Notes: generated by a model not told the origin, from the sequence alone. Shown: positions 35,159 through 44,443, numbered from the stretch's first letter. The stretch is 64,000 nucleotides of DNA from JAXLYX01 sp046351215 (GCA_046351215.1 JAXLYX010000015.1:124001-188000); one strand, 5' to 3'. Translations and numbers: made by a program.

Positions 35159-36049
35159 GTGGACGCTGGGAAGCCCCCGCTCTATCGAAAGGGGGTGGAC
35201 TCCCCCTCCCCCGCGCTCGGCCTTGCCGAGGGGCTCGAGGCGCTCGGGCGCCTCCTCCGCGGCCGACGCTTCGTCGCCCTGACCGGAGCGGGCCTCAGCA
35301 CGGAATCGGGCATCCCCGACTACCGGGGCCCCACGACCCGGCACCTCCCGCGCCGCCCCATCCAGCACCGCGAGTTCGTCGAGCGCCCGGAGGCCCGCCG
35401 GCGGTATTGGGCGAGGAGCACGATCGGCTTCCCCCGCTTCGCGGAGGCCGAGCCGAACCCGGGCCACCACGCGCTCGCCCGGCTCGAACACGCCGGCCTG
35501 CTCGCCGGCGTGATCACGCAGAACGTGGACCGCCTCCACCACCGCGCGGGCAGCCGCCACGTCATCGAGCTCCACGGCTCCCTCGCGGAGGTCGTCTGCC
35601 TCGGATGTGGCGCCCGCGAGGCACGCCTCGCGCTCCAGGAGCGCCTCCTCGAGCGGAACCCCTGGTGCCGGCGCCGCGTGGCCGAGCTGCGTCCGGACGG
35701 CGACGTCGCGCTCGACGACGAGGACGTGCGCGGCTTCGTGGTCGTGCCCTGCGACCGATGCGGGGGCGATCTCATGCCGGACGTGGTGTTCTTCGGCGGG
35801 AGCGTCCCCCGGGACCGCGTCGAGGCGGCCTATGCGCTCGTCGAAGGGGCCGAGGCGCTCCTCGTCCTCGGCACCTCGCTCGCGGTCTACTCGGGGCTGC
35901 GTTTCCCGAGGCGCGCGAAGGAGAGAGGCCTCCCCATCGCGCTCGTGAACCTCGGCGAGACACGCGGCGATCCCCTCTGCGACCTGCGCGTCGAGGCCCG
36001 CACCGGCGAGCTCCTCCCGGCCCTCGCCGAGGCCCTGATCGGGGCGTAG
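35159..36049 (+). CDS. Sirtuin (SIR2-family NAD-dependent protein deacylase)
   Basis: A ~296-residue sirtuin. The NAD fold shows GAGLSTESGIPDYRG and TQNVDRLHHRAG, the catalytic His is in IELHGSL, and zinc is bound by two CxxC pairs (CLGCGAR, CDRCGG). PDVVFFGGSVP and VLGTSLAVYSG complete the pattern. It is closest to the SIRT4-like class II type by its ~45-residue insert between the zinc pairs. GTG at 35159 and GTG at 35195 are both possible starts; the second gives a more compact N-terminus. Divergent from the MaoC gene; the kinase fusion follows 50 bp later. Confidence 0.92.
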   Translation: MDAGKPPLYRKGVDSPSPALGLAEGLEALGRLLRGRRFVALTGAGLSTESGIPDYRGPTTRHLPRRPIQHREFVERPEARRRYWARSTIGFPRFAEAEPNPGHHALARLEHAGLLAGVITQNVDRLHHRAGSRHVIELHGSLAEVVCLGCGAREARLALQERLLERNPWCRRRVAELRPDGDVALDDEDVRGFVVVPCDRCGGDLMPDVVFFGGSVPRDRVEAAYALVEGAEALLVLGTSLAVYSGLRFPRRAKERGLPIALVNLGETRGDPLCDLRVEARTGELLPALAEALIGA

Positions 36050-36099
36050 CAGGAAGGTCGAGCAAGGCGCGCAGCCGAGCGGTTACCATCCCCGAGCCC

Positions 36100-38196
36100 A
36101 TGACCGACACGTTCGCCGCGGCCCTCGCCGACGACCAATCCCTCGCGCTCCTGTCCGGAGCCGAACGGAGCCGCTTCGCCGGCTACCTCGAGTACGTCGA
36201 GTTCGCCGCCGGGACCGAGATCCTCCGCGAGGGAACGCGGGCCGCCGACATGTACTTCGTGATGAGCGGCACGGCGCGCCTGCACCGCGGCGGCATGGAG
36301 GTGAAGACCCTCGGCCGCGGCTCGCATTTCGGCGAGCTCGGCCTCCTCGCCCTCCGCCCGCGCGCGGGCACGATCGTGGCGATCACGGAGCTCACGGCGG
36401 CCCGCCTCTCGCGCGCCGCCTACGATCGCCTGGCGGTGGAGGAGCCCCAGCTCGCGATCCGCTTCCTCCACTCGCTGATCCACCACATCCGGGAGACGGT
36501 CACCGACCTCACGGACAGCGTGAGCTACCTGCTCTCGGCGCGCTCCCTGCCGCGACGCGCCGAGATCGAGGTGACGCTCGACGGCAAGACGCGGACCGTC
36601 CCGACGGGCACTCCCCTCTGGGCCCTCTTGCCGAGCGAGGTCGACGGGGCCGTGGTCGTGGCGGGTCTCATCGATCGGAAGCCCGTCTCCCTCGACGCGC
36701 CCGTGACGGCCGACGTCCATATCGCGCCGCTCGCGACGAGTCATTGGGAAGGCGATCGGATCCGCCGCCGGAGCCTCGGGCTCGTGCTCCTCGAGGCGGG
36801 CCGCCGCGTGGCCCCGGAGGTCGACCTCGCGATCGGTCCCTCGCTCGGAGGCGCGTACCCGATCCTCGCGGACGCCCCGGTCACGACCCTCCCCGAGCTC
36901 GCGGCGAAGCTCGAGCTCGAGATGATCCGCCTCGTCGAGGCCGACGTTCCGATCGGACACGAGTACTGGACGGTGGAGGAGGCGACCCACCACTTCGAGA
37001 CCCACGGCTGGGGTGACGCGGCGAAGCTCCTCCGGACGTGGCGCGACGGGATGGTTCCCCTCGTCACGATGGGCAAGGTGCACGCGCTCGCCATGGGACC
37101 GATGGTCCCGCGCACGGGCCGGCTCGGCCCCTTCCGGCTCGCCGTCGAGGAGGACAAGCTCGTCCTGATCGTCAACGAGGGCGAGCCGCGCCTCGCCCAC
37201 AAACAATCGGCCGAAGCCGTGACCGAGGAGCACCGGCGTTGGTTGACCTCGCTCGGGATCACGAGCGTCGGCGCCTTCGATCAAGCGTGCGTGCGCGGAG
37301 AGGTCTCGCAGCTCATCCGCGTCAGCGAAGGCTTCCAGGAGAAGCGGATCGGCGTCATCGCCGATCAGATCGCCCAGCAGCGGGACCGCATCCGCGTGAT
37401 CTGCATCGCGGGCCCCTCGTCCTCCGGCAAGACCACCTTCATCAAGCGGCTCTCGGTGCAGCTGCAGGTGAACGGCATCCAGCCGATCGGCATCTCGCTC
37501 GACGACTACTACGTCGACCGCGATCGCACGCCGCGCGACGAGAAGGGCGAGTTCGACTTCGAGGCCTTCGAGGCGCTCGACTCCGCGCTCCTGTCCGAGG
37601 AGCTCTCGCAGGTCCTCGCGGGCCGGACGGTGAAGCTCGCCCGCTTCGACTTCAAGGCCGGCAAGAGCCTGCCCGACGGGGGCGCGGAGATCACGCTGCG
37701 CCCGGACCAGATCCTCCTGCTCGAGGGGATCCACGGCCTCAATCCGGAGCTCCTCGGCAACAAGATCGACGCCTCGAAGATCTTCCGGATCTTCGTCTGT
37801 CCGCTGACCTCGCTGCCGGTCGATCGCCTGAGCCGCGTACCGGTCTCGGACCTCCGCCTGCTCCGCCGCATCGTCCGAGACCGCCACACGCGTGGCTCGG
37901 ACGCAGCCCAGACGATCGCGCGCTGGCCCTCCGTGCGACGCGGGGAGCGCAAGCACATCTTCCCCTTCCTCGATCGCGCGGACGCCGTCTTCGACACCTC
38001 GCTGATCTACGAGCCCGCCGTGCTCAAGGTCTACGCGGAGCGCTACCTGCTCGAGGTCCCGCAGAACCATCCGTCGTACGTGACGTCGTACCGCCTGCTC
38101 CGCATGCTCGCGCACTTCGTGAGCATCTACCCGGACCACGTCCCTCCGACGTCGATCCTGCGCGAGTTCATCGGCGGCAGTGGGTTCGAGTACTGA
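36100..38196 (+). CDS. cNMP-binding / TGS / SAD / uridine kinase-like fusion
   Basis: A 698-residue multidomain protein. A cyclic-nucleotide-binding domain (~15-125, GTEILREGTRAADMYFVMSG, SHFGELGLL) is followed by a TGS-like domain (~149-215), a threonyl-tRNA-synthetase SAD-like domain (GHEYWTVEEATHHF ... VNEGEP) and a phosphoribulokinase/uridine kinase P-loop domain (Walker A GPSSSGKTT at ~438-446, then GISLDDYYVDRDRTP). TGS-SAD-kinase proteins are known nucleoside kinases; the N-terminal cNMP domain is an added sensor. Cytoplasmic. Transcribed alone. Confidence 0.88.
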   Translation: MTDTFAAALADDQSLALLSGAERSRFAGYLEYVEFAAGTEILREGTRAADMYFVMSGTARLHRGGMEVKTLGRGSHFGELGLLALRPRAGTIVAITELTAARLSRAAYDRLAVEEPQLAIRFLHSLIHHIRETVTDLTDSVSYLLSARSLPRRAEIEVTLDGKTRTVPTGTPLWALLPSEVDGAVVVAGLIDRKPVSLDAPVTADVHIAPLATSHWEGDRIRRRSLGLVLLEAGRRVAPEVDLAIGPSLGGAYPILADAPVTTLPELAAKLELEMIRLVEADVPIGHEYWTVEEATHHFETHGWGDAAKLLRTWRDGMVPLVTMGKVHALAMGPMVPRTGRLGPFRLAVEEDKLVLIVNEGEPRLAHKQSAEAVTEEHRRWLTSLGITSVGAFDQACVRGEVSQLIRVSEGFQEKRIGVIADQIAQQRDRIRVICIAGPSSSGKTTFIKRLSVQLQVNGIQPIGISLDDYYVDRDRTPRDEKGEFDFEAFEALDSALLSEELSQVLAGRTVKLARFDFKAGKSLPDGGAEITLRPDQILLLEGIHGLNPELLGNKIDASKIFRIFVCPLTSLPVDRLSRVPVSDLRLLRRIVRDRHTRGSDAAQTIARWPSVRRGERKHIFPFLDRADAVFDTSLIYEPAVLKVYAERYLLEVPQNHPSYVTSYRLLRMLAHFVSIYPDHVPPTSILREFIGGSGFEY

Positions 38197-38211
38197 GGCG
38201 CGGTCTCGCCG

Positions 38212-39072
38212 TCACGCCTTGCGCGCGACGACGAGCCGCTCGTGCAGACCGATCGGCGGCTTCTCCCCGCGTCCGTGGCGCTCCACCCAATCGTGGGTGC
38301 CGCTGTCGTCGACGGGCGTGAAGCCGTGCTCGCGCAGCAGGGCCGCCACATCCGTCCGCGTGATCTGGCCGATGACGGGCTCGCCGACGAGGGCGAACAT
38401 CGAGAGGACCGCGGGGCGGAACGAGCGATGGATCGTCGCGAGCTTCGGCTCGACGTAGGTCATCGCGAGGGTGCTCCCCTTCGCCGCGCATTTCGCGAGC
38501 GTCGCGAGCGTCGCGCGCGTCGCCTCGGCCGGGAGGTACATGGTCACGCCCTCCCAGACGAAGACCGTCGGCACCTTGGGGCGGTAGCCGGCCTCGAGGA
38601 GCTTCGCCTCGACCGACTCCTTGCCGAAGTCGACCGAGACGTAGGCGATCGACTTGCACGAGGCAGGGAGGCGGCCCGCCTTCGAGCGCTTCAGCCCCTG
38701 CGTGGTCGGATGGTCGACCTCGAAGACGTCGACGTCGGAGAGCCCCCGGAGCCGATGCGCGCGCGCGTCGAGACCCGCGCCGACCAGCACGAGCTGACGC
38801 GCCCCGAGCGCGACGCCTTCCTGCACGGCTCGGTCGATCGCCTCGGTCCGGAGCCCCGCATGGTCGACGAGGCCGAGGGTGACGATCCCCATCACCCGCT
38901 CGAGCCGAGGGCTCGCCTGCGTCAGCCGCTCGAGGCCGCGGAGCAGGCCGCCGATGGGCCCGGGGAGCAGCACGGATGCGAGCGGATCGCGTACGCCCCC
39001 CGTGCCGGCGCCGGACAGGCCTCGGGCGAAGGAGACGGCCATCGCGGTCACGCTCGGGAGGTTCTCGATCAT
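38212..39072 (-). CDS. LCMT-type (TIGR00027) SAM-dependent methyltransferase
   Basis: A 286-residue methyltransferase of the leucine carboxyl methyltransferase/TIGR00027 family, frequent in actinobacteria and myxobacteria. Motifs: the SAM loop VLVGAGLDARAHRLRG, the acidic FEVDHPTTQGLKRSK, and VFVWEGVTMYLPAEA. The target is unknown. It converges with the kinase fusion (15 bp apart). Confidence 0.85.
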   Translation of the reverse strand: MIENLPSVTAMAVSFARGLSGAGTGGVRDPLASVLLPGPIGGLLRGLERLTQASPRLERVMGIVTLGLVDHAGLRTEAIDRAVQEGVALGARQLVLVGAGLDARAHRLRGLSDVDVFEVDHPTTQGLKRSKAGRLPASCKSIAYVSVDFGKESVEAKLLEAGYRPKVPTVFVWEGVTMYLPAEATRATLATLAKCAAKGSTLAMTYVEPKLATIHRSFRPAVLSMFALVGEPVIGQITRTDVAALLREHGFTPVDDSGTHDWVERHGRGEKPPIGLHERLVVARKA

Positions 39073-39169
39073 GGGCGAAGCCTAGTGGACACGGCGATCC
39101 CGCACAAAGCACCCATCCGGGCGAAGGCGGTCTCATCGACGCACGCCCGGGGCTGGGGACGGGCCTGCC

Positions 39170-39197
39170 TTGACTCCCGGCTTCCCCAACTTACGTT
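39170..39197 (+). promoter_or_regulatory. Candidate promoter of the FmdB-type gene
   Basis: TTGACT (39170-39175), 16-bp spacer, TACGTT (39192-39197), 22 bp before the ATG. Confidence 0.45.
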
Positions 39198-39218
39198 TCG
39201 GCCGCTACGGAGAGTCCC

Positions 39219-39449
39219 ATGCCGACCTACGAATACGCCTGCGAGTCTTGCCGCCACGGGTTCGAGGTGGAGCAGCGCATCACCGAAGACCCGCTCACGA
39301 AGTGCCCCGACTGTGGGAAGCCCTCCCTCAAGCGCCTCGTCGGAACGGGGAATTTCCTGCTCAAGGGGGGCGGCTGGTACTCGGACCTCTACAGCGGCCC
39401 GTCCAACAAGAAGGGCGCGTCCTCGAGCTCGTCGTCCGGCGGCGACTGA
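39219..39449 (+). CDS. FmdB-family zinc-ribbon protein
   Basis: A 76-residue zinc ribbon of the FmdB/CxxC_CxxC_SSSS type: MPTYEYACESC at the N-terminus, the second cysteine pair in KCPDCGKPSLKRL, and a Ser/Gly tail (ASSSSSSGGD) typical of the family. Regulatory role suspected in other bacteria; no partner identified. Ends 6 bp before the convergent pcrA stop. Confidence 0.92.
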   Translation: MPTYEYACESCRHGFEVEQRITEDPLTKCPDCGKPSLKRLVGTGNFLLKGGGWYSDLYSGPSNKKGASSSSSSGGD

Positions 39450-39455
39450 GGTCGT

Positions 39456-41765
39456 TCAGGCCGGCGCGAGGTAGGTCGCGACGACGGTCTTCGTGCCGAC
39501 CTCGCGGAACGCGACCGTGACCTTCGGCGGCATGCCCGGAGAGACCTCGCGCACCTCGCCGATGCCGAACTTCGGATGGCGGACGCGCATGCCCTTCCGG
39601 AGCGCGCCGCCCTCGGGCACGTCGTGCGCGTCGGACGAGTCCACGTAGCTCTCGCCCGAGCCCGTCCGCGCCGCCGTGCGAGGAGCCTCGAAGGCGTCGT
39701 AGGACGGATGGGCGTCGTAGGCCTCGCGCTCGTGGCCTCCGCGTCCGCCGTACGAGCCGCCCCCGTAGGAGCCTCCGCCGTAGGAGCTCCCGCCGTAGCC
39801 GCCCGAGCCCCCGTACGAGGCGCGCGCGCCGAGCACGGGCCGGGGCCGCGTGTCGATCTGCTCGACATCGGCCGCCGGGAGCTCGTCGAGGAAGCGCGAG
39901 GGGATCCCGACGCGCGCCTGCCCGAAGAGGCGACGGAGCGCCGCATGCGAGAGGACGAGGCGCTGCCGTGCACGCGTGAACGCGACGTACGCGAGGCGGC
40001 GCTCCTCCTCGAGCTCGTCGGGATCCGCGCCGGCGTCGAGGCCGCGGTACGGGAACATCTGCTCCTCGAGGCCGGTGACCATCACCGTGTCGAACTCGAG
40101 GCCCTTCGCCGCGTGGACCGTCATCAGCGTCACGCGATCCTGCCCCGCCGTCTCCTCGACCTCGGTGTCGAGCGTCACCCGCTCGAGGAAGCCGGCCAGC
40201 GTCGGCACGTCGGATTCGGCCTCGTACTGGGCGATCGAGCCGACGAGCTCGGAGAGGTTCTCGAGGCGCGCGTCGGCCTCGGGCGTGTCCTCCGCGCGGA
40301 GCACGGCCTCGTAGCCCGTCTTCTCGACGATGTCGCGCGCGAGCACGGCCACGGACTCGCCCTTCTCGACGTCGCGACGGAATCCGTCGATCAGGGCGAC
40401 GAAGGCCGCGATCTTCGATCGCGCGGCCGAAGGCAGCTCCGCGCCCGAGGCGAGCGAACGCAGCGTCGCGAGCACGGGCTCGCCCGAGCGCGCCGCGTGA
40501 TCGAGCACCTTGTCGAGCGTGGTCTTGCCCACGCCGCGCGCCGGCACGTTGACGATGCGGAGGCAGCTCACGTCGTCGGCCGGGTTCTGGATCAGCCGCA
40601 GGTACGCGAGGAGATCCTTCACCTCGGCGCGCTCGTAGAAGCGCATGCCCCCGACGACCTTGTACGGGACGCTGGCAGCGCGGAGCGCTTCTTCGAGGAC
40701 GCGGCTCTGCGCGTGGGTGCGGTAGAAGACCGCGACCTCGGCGAGCGAATGGCCGTCGTCGAGGAGCTGGCGCACGCCGCGGACGACCATCTGCGCCTCG
40801 GCGCGCTCGTCCTCGGTGCGGACGACGAGGACCTTCGTCCCCTCGTCGTTGTCCGTCCACATCCGCTTCGGCTCGCGGTCCTGGTTGCGCCTTATGACCT
40901 CGTGGGCGACGCGGAGGATGCGCTGCGAGGAACGGTAGTTCTGCTCGAGCTTGATCACGTGCGCCGAGGGGAAGGCGCGGCGGAAGTCGAGGATGTTGCG
41001 ACGATCCGCACCGCGCCAGCGGTAGATGCTCTGGTCGTCGTCGCCGACCACGCAGAGGTTCTCGTGCGTGGCACAGAGCGCGCGCACCAGGCGGAACTGG
41101 GCGTGGTTCGTGTCCTGGAACTCGTCGACGAGGATGTAGCGGAAGCGGTCCGAGAGCTCGCGGCGGAGCTCCGGATCGTGCTCGAGCGCGAGCACGAGGC
41201 GGTAGATGAGGTCGCCGAAGTCGAGCGCCGACGCGGCCCGCATGCGCTCCTCGTAGAGGGCGAAGACCTTGCGCGCGACCTCGCTCGTCGGATCGCGGCC
41301 GTCGATCGACGTCGCCATCTCGTTCTTGGCGCTGTTGATGCGCGAGGCGATCTGCTTGGGCGGGTAGCGCTTCTCGTCGATCTCGAGGTCGCGCAGGATC
41401 CGCTTGATCATCGCCTGCTGGTCCTGGTCGTCGTAGATGACGAAGTCCTTGCGCAGACCGATGCGATCGGCGTACTCGCGGAGGAGCCGGGCACACGTCG
41501 CGTGGAAGGTCCCGACGTGGAGCTCGCGCGCCGCACGGCCGACGAGGGGGAAGAGGCGCTCGCGCATCTCGCCCGCGGCCTTGTTCGTGAACGTGACCGC
41601 GAGCACGGAGCCGGGCGACACCTGGCGCTCGCGGACGAGGTAGGCGACACGATGCGTGATGACCCGCGTCTTGCCGCTCCCGGCGCCGGCGAAGACGACG
41701 AGGGGGCCCTCGGTGTGCAGGACGGCCTCGCGCTGGGGCGGATTCATCGTCGACAGGTCGAACAC
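39456..41765 (-). CDS. pcrA: UvrD/PcrA-type DNA helicase
   Basis: A 769-residue superfamily 1A 3'-5' helicase. Motif I is AGAGSGKT, motif II VDEFQDTNHAQ, motif III GDDDQSIYRWRGA, motif IV QNYRS, and later VMTVHAAKGLEFDTV and VAFTRARQRLVLSHA. It is followed by a Gly/Tyr-rich stretch (~645-685, YGGGSYGGGSYGGRGG) and a PcrA-type C-terminal Tudor-like domain (VRHPKFGIGEVREVSPG). Functions in repair and transcription-coupled roles. The first Met at 41765 or the internal MNPPQREAV could be the start. Confidence 0.95.
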   Translation of the reverse strand: MFDLSTMNPPQREAVLHTEGPLVVFAGAGSGKTRVITHRVAYLVRERQVSPGSVLAVTFTNKAAGEMRERLFPLVGRAARELHVGTFHATCARLLREYADRIGLRKDFVIYDDQDQQAMIKRILRDLEIDEKRYPPKQIASRINSAKNEMATSIDGRDPTSEVARKVFALYEERMRAASALDFGDLIYRLVLALEHDPELRRELSDRFRYILVDEFQDTNHAQFRLVRALCATHENLCVVGDDDQSIYRWRGADRRNILDFRRAFPSAHVIKLEQNYRSSQRILRVAHEVIRRNQDREPKRMWTDNDEGTKVLVVRTEDERAEAQMVVRGVRQLLDDGHSLAEVAVFYRTHAQSRVLEEALRAASVPYKVVGGMRFYERAEVKDLLAYLRLIQNPADDVSCLRIVNVPARGVGKTTLDKVLDHAARSGEPVLATLRSLASGAELPSAARSKIAAFVALIDGFRRDVEKGESVAVLARDIVEKTGYEAVLRAEDTPEADARLENLSELVGSIAQYEAESDVPTLAGFLERVTLDTEVEETAGQDRVTLMTVHAAKGLEFDTVMVTGLEEQMFPYRGLDAGADPDELEEERRLAYVAFTRARQRLVLSHAALRRLFGQARVGIPSRFLDELPAADVEQIDTRPRPVLGARASYGGSGGYGGSSYGGGSYGGGSYGGRGGHEREAYDAHPSYDAFEAPRTAARTGSGESYVDSSDAHDVPEGGALRKGMRVRHPKFGIGEVREVSPGMPPKVTVAFREVGTKTVVATYLAPA

Positions 41766-41902
41766 GGCGCGGACCGTAACCCCGGAGTGAACGTCCGACC
41801 AGGGGTCGGGCCCCCTCCCGAGAGAACGAGATGGGCGGGCGGACGTCGAAGCGTGATAAGAAAGCCCGACCGATCAGGTGGGGCTGGGAGCGGGACCGGG
41901 GC

Positions 41903-42598
41903 ATGACGGCGGCGGACGACGGCAGCGGCAAGGCGGACGGGCTCCCGTCCGTGGGTGGCCGTGCGTCCCGGGTCGCCCGGGAGGAATCCCGGGCCCGGGC
42001 CGAGCGGGACCAGCTCCTCGTCGAGCGCGCCCGGCAGGGCGATCGGGCCGCGTTCCGCGAGCTCTACGACCACTACCACCGCCGGGCCTACCTGCTCGCC
42101 GAGAGCGTCGTGAAGGATCGCGAGGAGGCGATGGACGTGGTGCAGGAGGCCTTCGTGAAGGTCCACCGGCACCTCGACGGCTTCCAAGGGGGCTCGAGCT
42201 TCTACACCTGGCTCTACCGGATCGTGATGAACCTCGCGATCGACCAGGCCCGGAAGTCCAAGCGGCAGCGGACGGTCGATTTCGACGACGCCCTGGGACA
42301 CGAGTCCGAAGGGGCGCTCGAGGGTGGCCCCCAGGGCGGGTTCGAGGACCAGAATCCCCGCAAGGCCCTGCTCCGGAAGGAGCTCGCCGAAAGAATCCGA
42401 CGGGCTCTCGCCGACCTGCCCGAATACCACCAGGCCGTCATCGTCTTAAGAGAAGTGGACGGTCTGTCGTACGAGGAGCTCGCCGAGGTGATGGAGGTGC
42501 CGAAAGGCACCATCATGAGTCGGCTCTTCCACGCGCGACGGAAGATGCAGGAGGCGCTCGGCACCTACCTCGACCGGGACCTCGAAATCGAAGATTGA
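41903..42598 (+). CDS. ECF-type RNA polymerase sigma factor (RpoE-like)
   Basis: A 231-residue sigma-70 family factor with the regions of an extracytoplasmic-function sigma. Region 2 is DVVQEAFVKVHRHLDGFQGG with SFYTWLYRIVMNLAIDQARK, and region 4 is LPEYHQAVIVLREVDGLSYE with VPKGTIMSRLFHARRKMQ. It has an N-terminal extension of ~40 basic/acidic residues (longer if the ATG at 41831 is used). It precedes an anti-sigma-like gene by 9 bp and a secreted protein, forming a sigma/anti-sigma unit. Divergent from pcrA. Confidence 0.9.
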   Translation: MTAADDGSGKADGLPSVGGRASRVAREESRARAERDQLLVERARQGDRAAFRELYDHYHRRAYLLAESVVKDREEAMDVVQEAFVKVHRHLDGFQGGSSFYTWLYRIVMNLAIDQARKSKRQRTVDFDDALGHESEGALEGGPQGGFEDQNPRKALLRKELAERIRRALADLPEYHQAVIVLREVDGLSYEELAEVMEVPKGTIMSRLFHARRKMQEALGTYLDRDLEIED

Positions 42599-42607
42599 GC
42601 AGCAGTC

Positions 42608-43156
42608 ATGGACCGTATCGATAGCGATACATTGCAGCGCTACCTGGACGGGGATCTCCTCCCCGCCGAGGCCGAGCGCGTCCGGGCGGCGGTCGCGGCC
42701 TCGCCCGAGCTCGCGGCCGAGGTCGATCGCATGTCCCGACTCGGGGATGTGGTCCGGGCCTCGGCGCCCGAGCTCGAGGCTCGGATGGGCGACGCGCAGG
42801 CCGCGGACGAGCTCTTCGCACGGATCGAGCGCGCGATCGCCGCGCCGGCGCCGGCCAAGGTGGTCCCGCTGGCTTCGCGCCGCCGCCGCTTCCTGGCAGC
42901 CGGCACGGCCGGCCTCCTGGCGGCCGCGGCGGCCGTCTTCCTCCTCGTCCTGAACCGACCGGCGAGCGACGACATCGCCCGCGTCGGCGCCGAGATCCAC
43001 GGTCCGACCGCGCCTCCGGTCCTCGGCCCCCGCGGCACGGAGATCCTCGACATCGACTTCGGGAAGAGCACGGGGACCCATTTCTCCGTGGAGGGAACCC
43101 ACGGCGAGCAGATCGCCGTCGTCTGGATCAGCGACAGCCAGGTCGCTTTCAAGTGA
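42608..43156 (+). CDS. Putative membrane anti-sigma factor
   Basis: A 182-residue protein: a cytoplasmic N-terminal ~90 residues (DTLQRYLDGDLLPAEAERVR, helical), one transmembrane helix (FLAAGTAGLLAAAAAVFLLV) and a ~60-residue periplasmic tail. The layout and the position directly after the sigma gene indicate an anti-sigma factor. The zinc anti-sigma motif HxxxCxxC is missing, so it would be a non-zinc variant. The stop overlaps the next gene (GTGA). Confidence 0.7.
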   Translation: MDRIDSDTLQRYLDGDLLPAEAERVRAAVAASPELAAEVDRMSRLGDVVRASAPELEARMGDAQAADELFARIERAIAAPAPAKVVPLASRRRRFLAAGTAGLLAAAAAVFLLVLNRPASDDIARVGAEIHGPTAPPVLGPRGTEILDIDFGKSTGTHFSVEGTHGEQIAVVWISDSQVAFK

Positions 43157-43641
43157 AGATGACCCGCATGAACACCATCGTCCGGAAGCTCGCCCCGCTC
43201 CTCGTCGCCACGCTGTTCGGCTCCCTCGTCGTCGCGTCGCAGGCGGAGGCGCAGGGTCGTCGAGCGACCGCCGAGGTCTTCATCGTCCTCGCGAAGGAAC
43301 AGCCGGGGCAGGTCGATCCGGAGCTGGCCGACATGCCGGCGCTCCGCCGTCCGCCGTTCAATTCGTTCCGCTCCCTGCAGGTCCTGTCGAAGCCGAGGCT
43401 CTCGCTCACGGAAGGTCAGGACTCCGATCTCGAGCTCCCGAACGGACGCCGGCTCCGGATCCGCCTCATGCAGGTGACCGAAGACGGTCGCTTCCACCTC
43501 AAGGTCTCGATCAACCGTCCCGACCAGGCCGACTACCTTCCCCTGCTGCAGGTGGTGGCCTCCCCCGGGGATCCCTTCTTCGTCGGCGGCCAGGTCTACC
43601 AGGACGGCACGCTGATCCTCGGAATCCGGGTCCGGCCCTGA
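43153..43641 (+). CDS. Secreted protein of the sigma-factor operon
   Basis: A 162-residue protein with a signal peptide (IVRKLAPLLVATLFGSLVVA, cleavage after SQAEA). The mature part (EVFIVLAKEQPGQVDPELA ... LRIRLMQVTEDGRFHLKVSI ... FVGGQVYQDGTLILGIRV) looks like a small beta-rich domain; I do not recognise it. GTG at 43153 overlaps the anti-sigma stop; ATG at 43159 or 43168 is also possible. Probably an envelope effector or sensor for the sigma factor. Confidence 0.65.
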   Translation: MKMTRMNTIVRKLAPLLVATLFGSLVVASQAEAQGRRATAEVFIVLAKEQPGQVDPELADMPALRRPPFNSFRSLQVLSKPRLSLTEGQDSDLELPNGRRLRIRLMQVTEDGRFHLKVSINRPDQADYLPLLQVVASPGDPFFVGGQVYQDGTLILGIRVRP

Positions 43642-43729
43642 GCGGAGCCGCGGAGCTCCCCCTCCGCGAGGCGCTCGCCTTGCGGGAGGTCTGGCTCCGT
43701 GGGATCGAGCGGCCCAGACTTCCCCTCCC

Positions 43730-44443
43730 GTGCGCGCCACCGACAAGAGCGTCTTCCGGATCTCGGGTCCGCCCGAGCTGCCAGCGGCCCCCGATCTCGT
43801 GATCGAGGCGCTCGTTCCCCTCGTCACGCCCGAGCGGCTCGGCCGCATCCGTGCCGTCGTCGAGCAGCGCACGCTCGACGTCGTGCCGGTCGTCGACAAC
43901 ATCGCCGATCCGCACAACGCCTCGGCGATCCTCCGGACGGCGGACGCGCTCGGCATCCAGAGGGTGCACGTGGTCGCGAACGATCGGCCCTTCATGGGCT
44001 CGCACAAGGTGGCGAAGGGCACCGAACGCTGGCTCGACCTCGTCTGGCACCCGACGCCGGAGGACTGCGCCGACGCGCTCCACGCCGAGGGCTACGAGGT
44101 CTTCGTGGCGTCGATGGACGGAGACCACACGCCCGAGGATCTCGCAGGCAAGAAGCGGGTCTCCGTCGTGTTCGGCAACGAGCACCGCGGCGCCTCGAAG
44201 GGCCTCCGCGAGCGTGCGGACGGGACGTACCGCATCCCGATGGTCGGCTTCGTCGAGAGCCTGAACGTCTCCGTCGCGGCCGCCATCACGATGTACACGC
44301 TCTCCCGGAGCTCCGATCGTCGTGTCGACGGCGAACGACGGCGCTGGCTCGAGGCACGCTACCTGATGAGCACCGTGACGGATGCCGAGGCGTACGTGAA
44401 CGCCCACGTCGAGGCCCTCCGCAAGCAAGGCCGGTCCGAGTGA
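43730..44443 (+). CDS. trmH: TrmH/SpoU-type tRNA 2'-O-methyltransferase
   Basis: A 237-residue SPOUT methyltransferase. Motif 1 is VVDNIADPHNASAILRTADA (N-x-G/A-x-R type), motif 2 VVFGNEHRGASKGLR and motif 3 IPMVGFVESLNVSVAAAITM. It matches TrmH, which methylates G18 in tRNA, including the C-terminal helix RRRWLEARYLMS. Starts GTG at 43730. Overlaps the PBP gene by GTGA (44440). Confidence 0.9.
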   Translation: MRATDKSVFRISGPPELPAAPDLVIEALVPLVTPERLGRIRAVVEQRTLDVVPVVDNIADPHNASAILRTADALGIQRVHVVANDRPFMGSHKVAKGTERWLDLVWHPTPEDCADALHAEGYEVFVASMDGDHTPEDLAGKKRVSVVFGNEHRGASKGLRERADGTYRIPMVGFVESLNVSVAAAITMYTLSRSSDRRVDGERRRWLEARYLMSTVTDAEAYVNAHVEALRKQGRSE

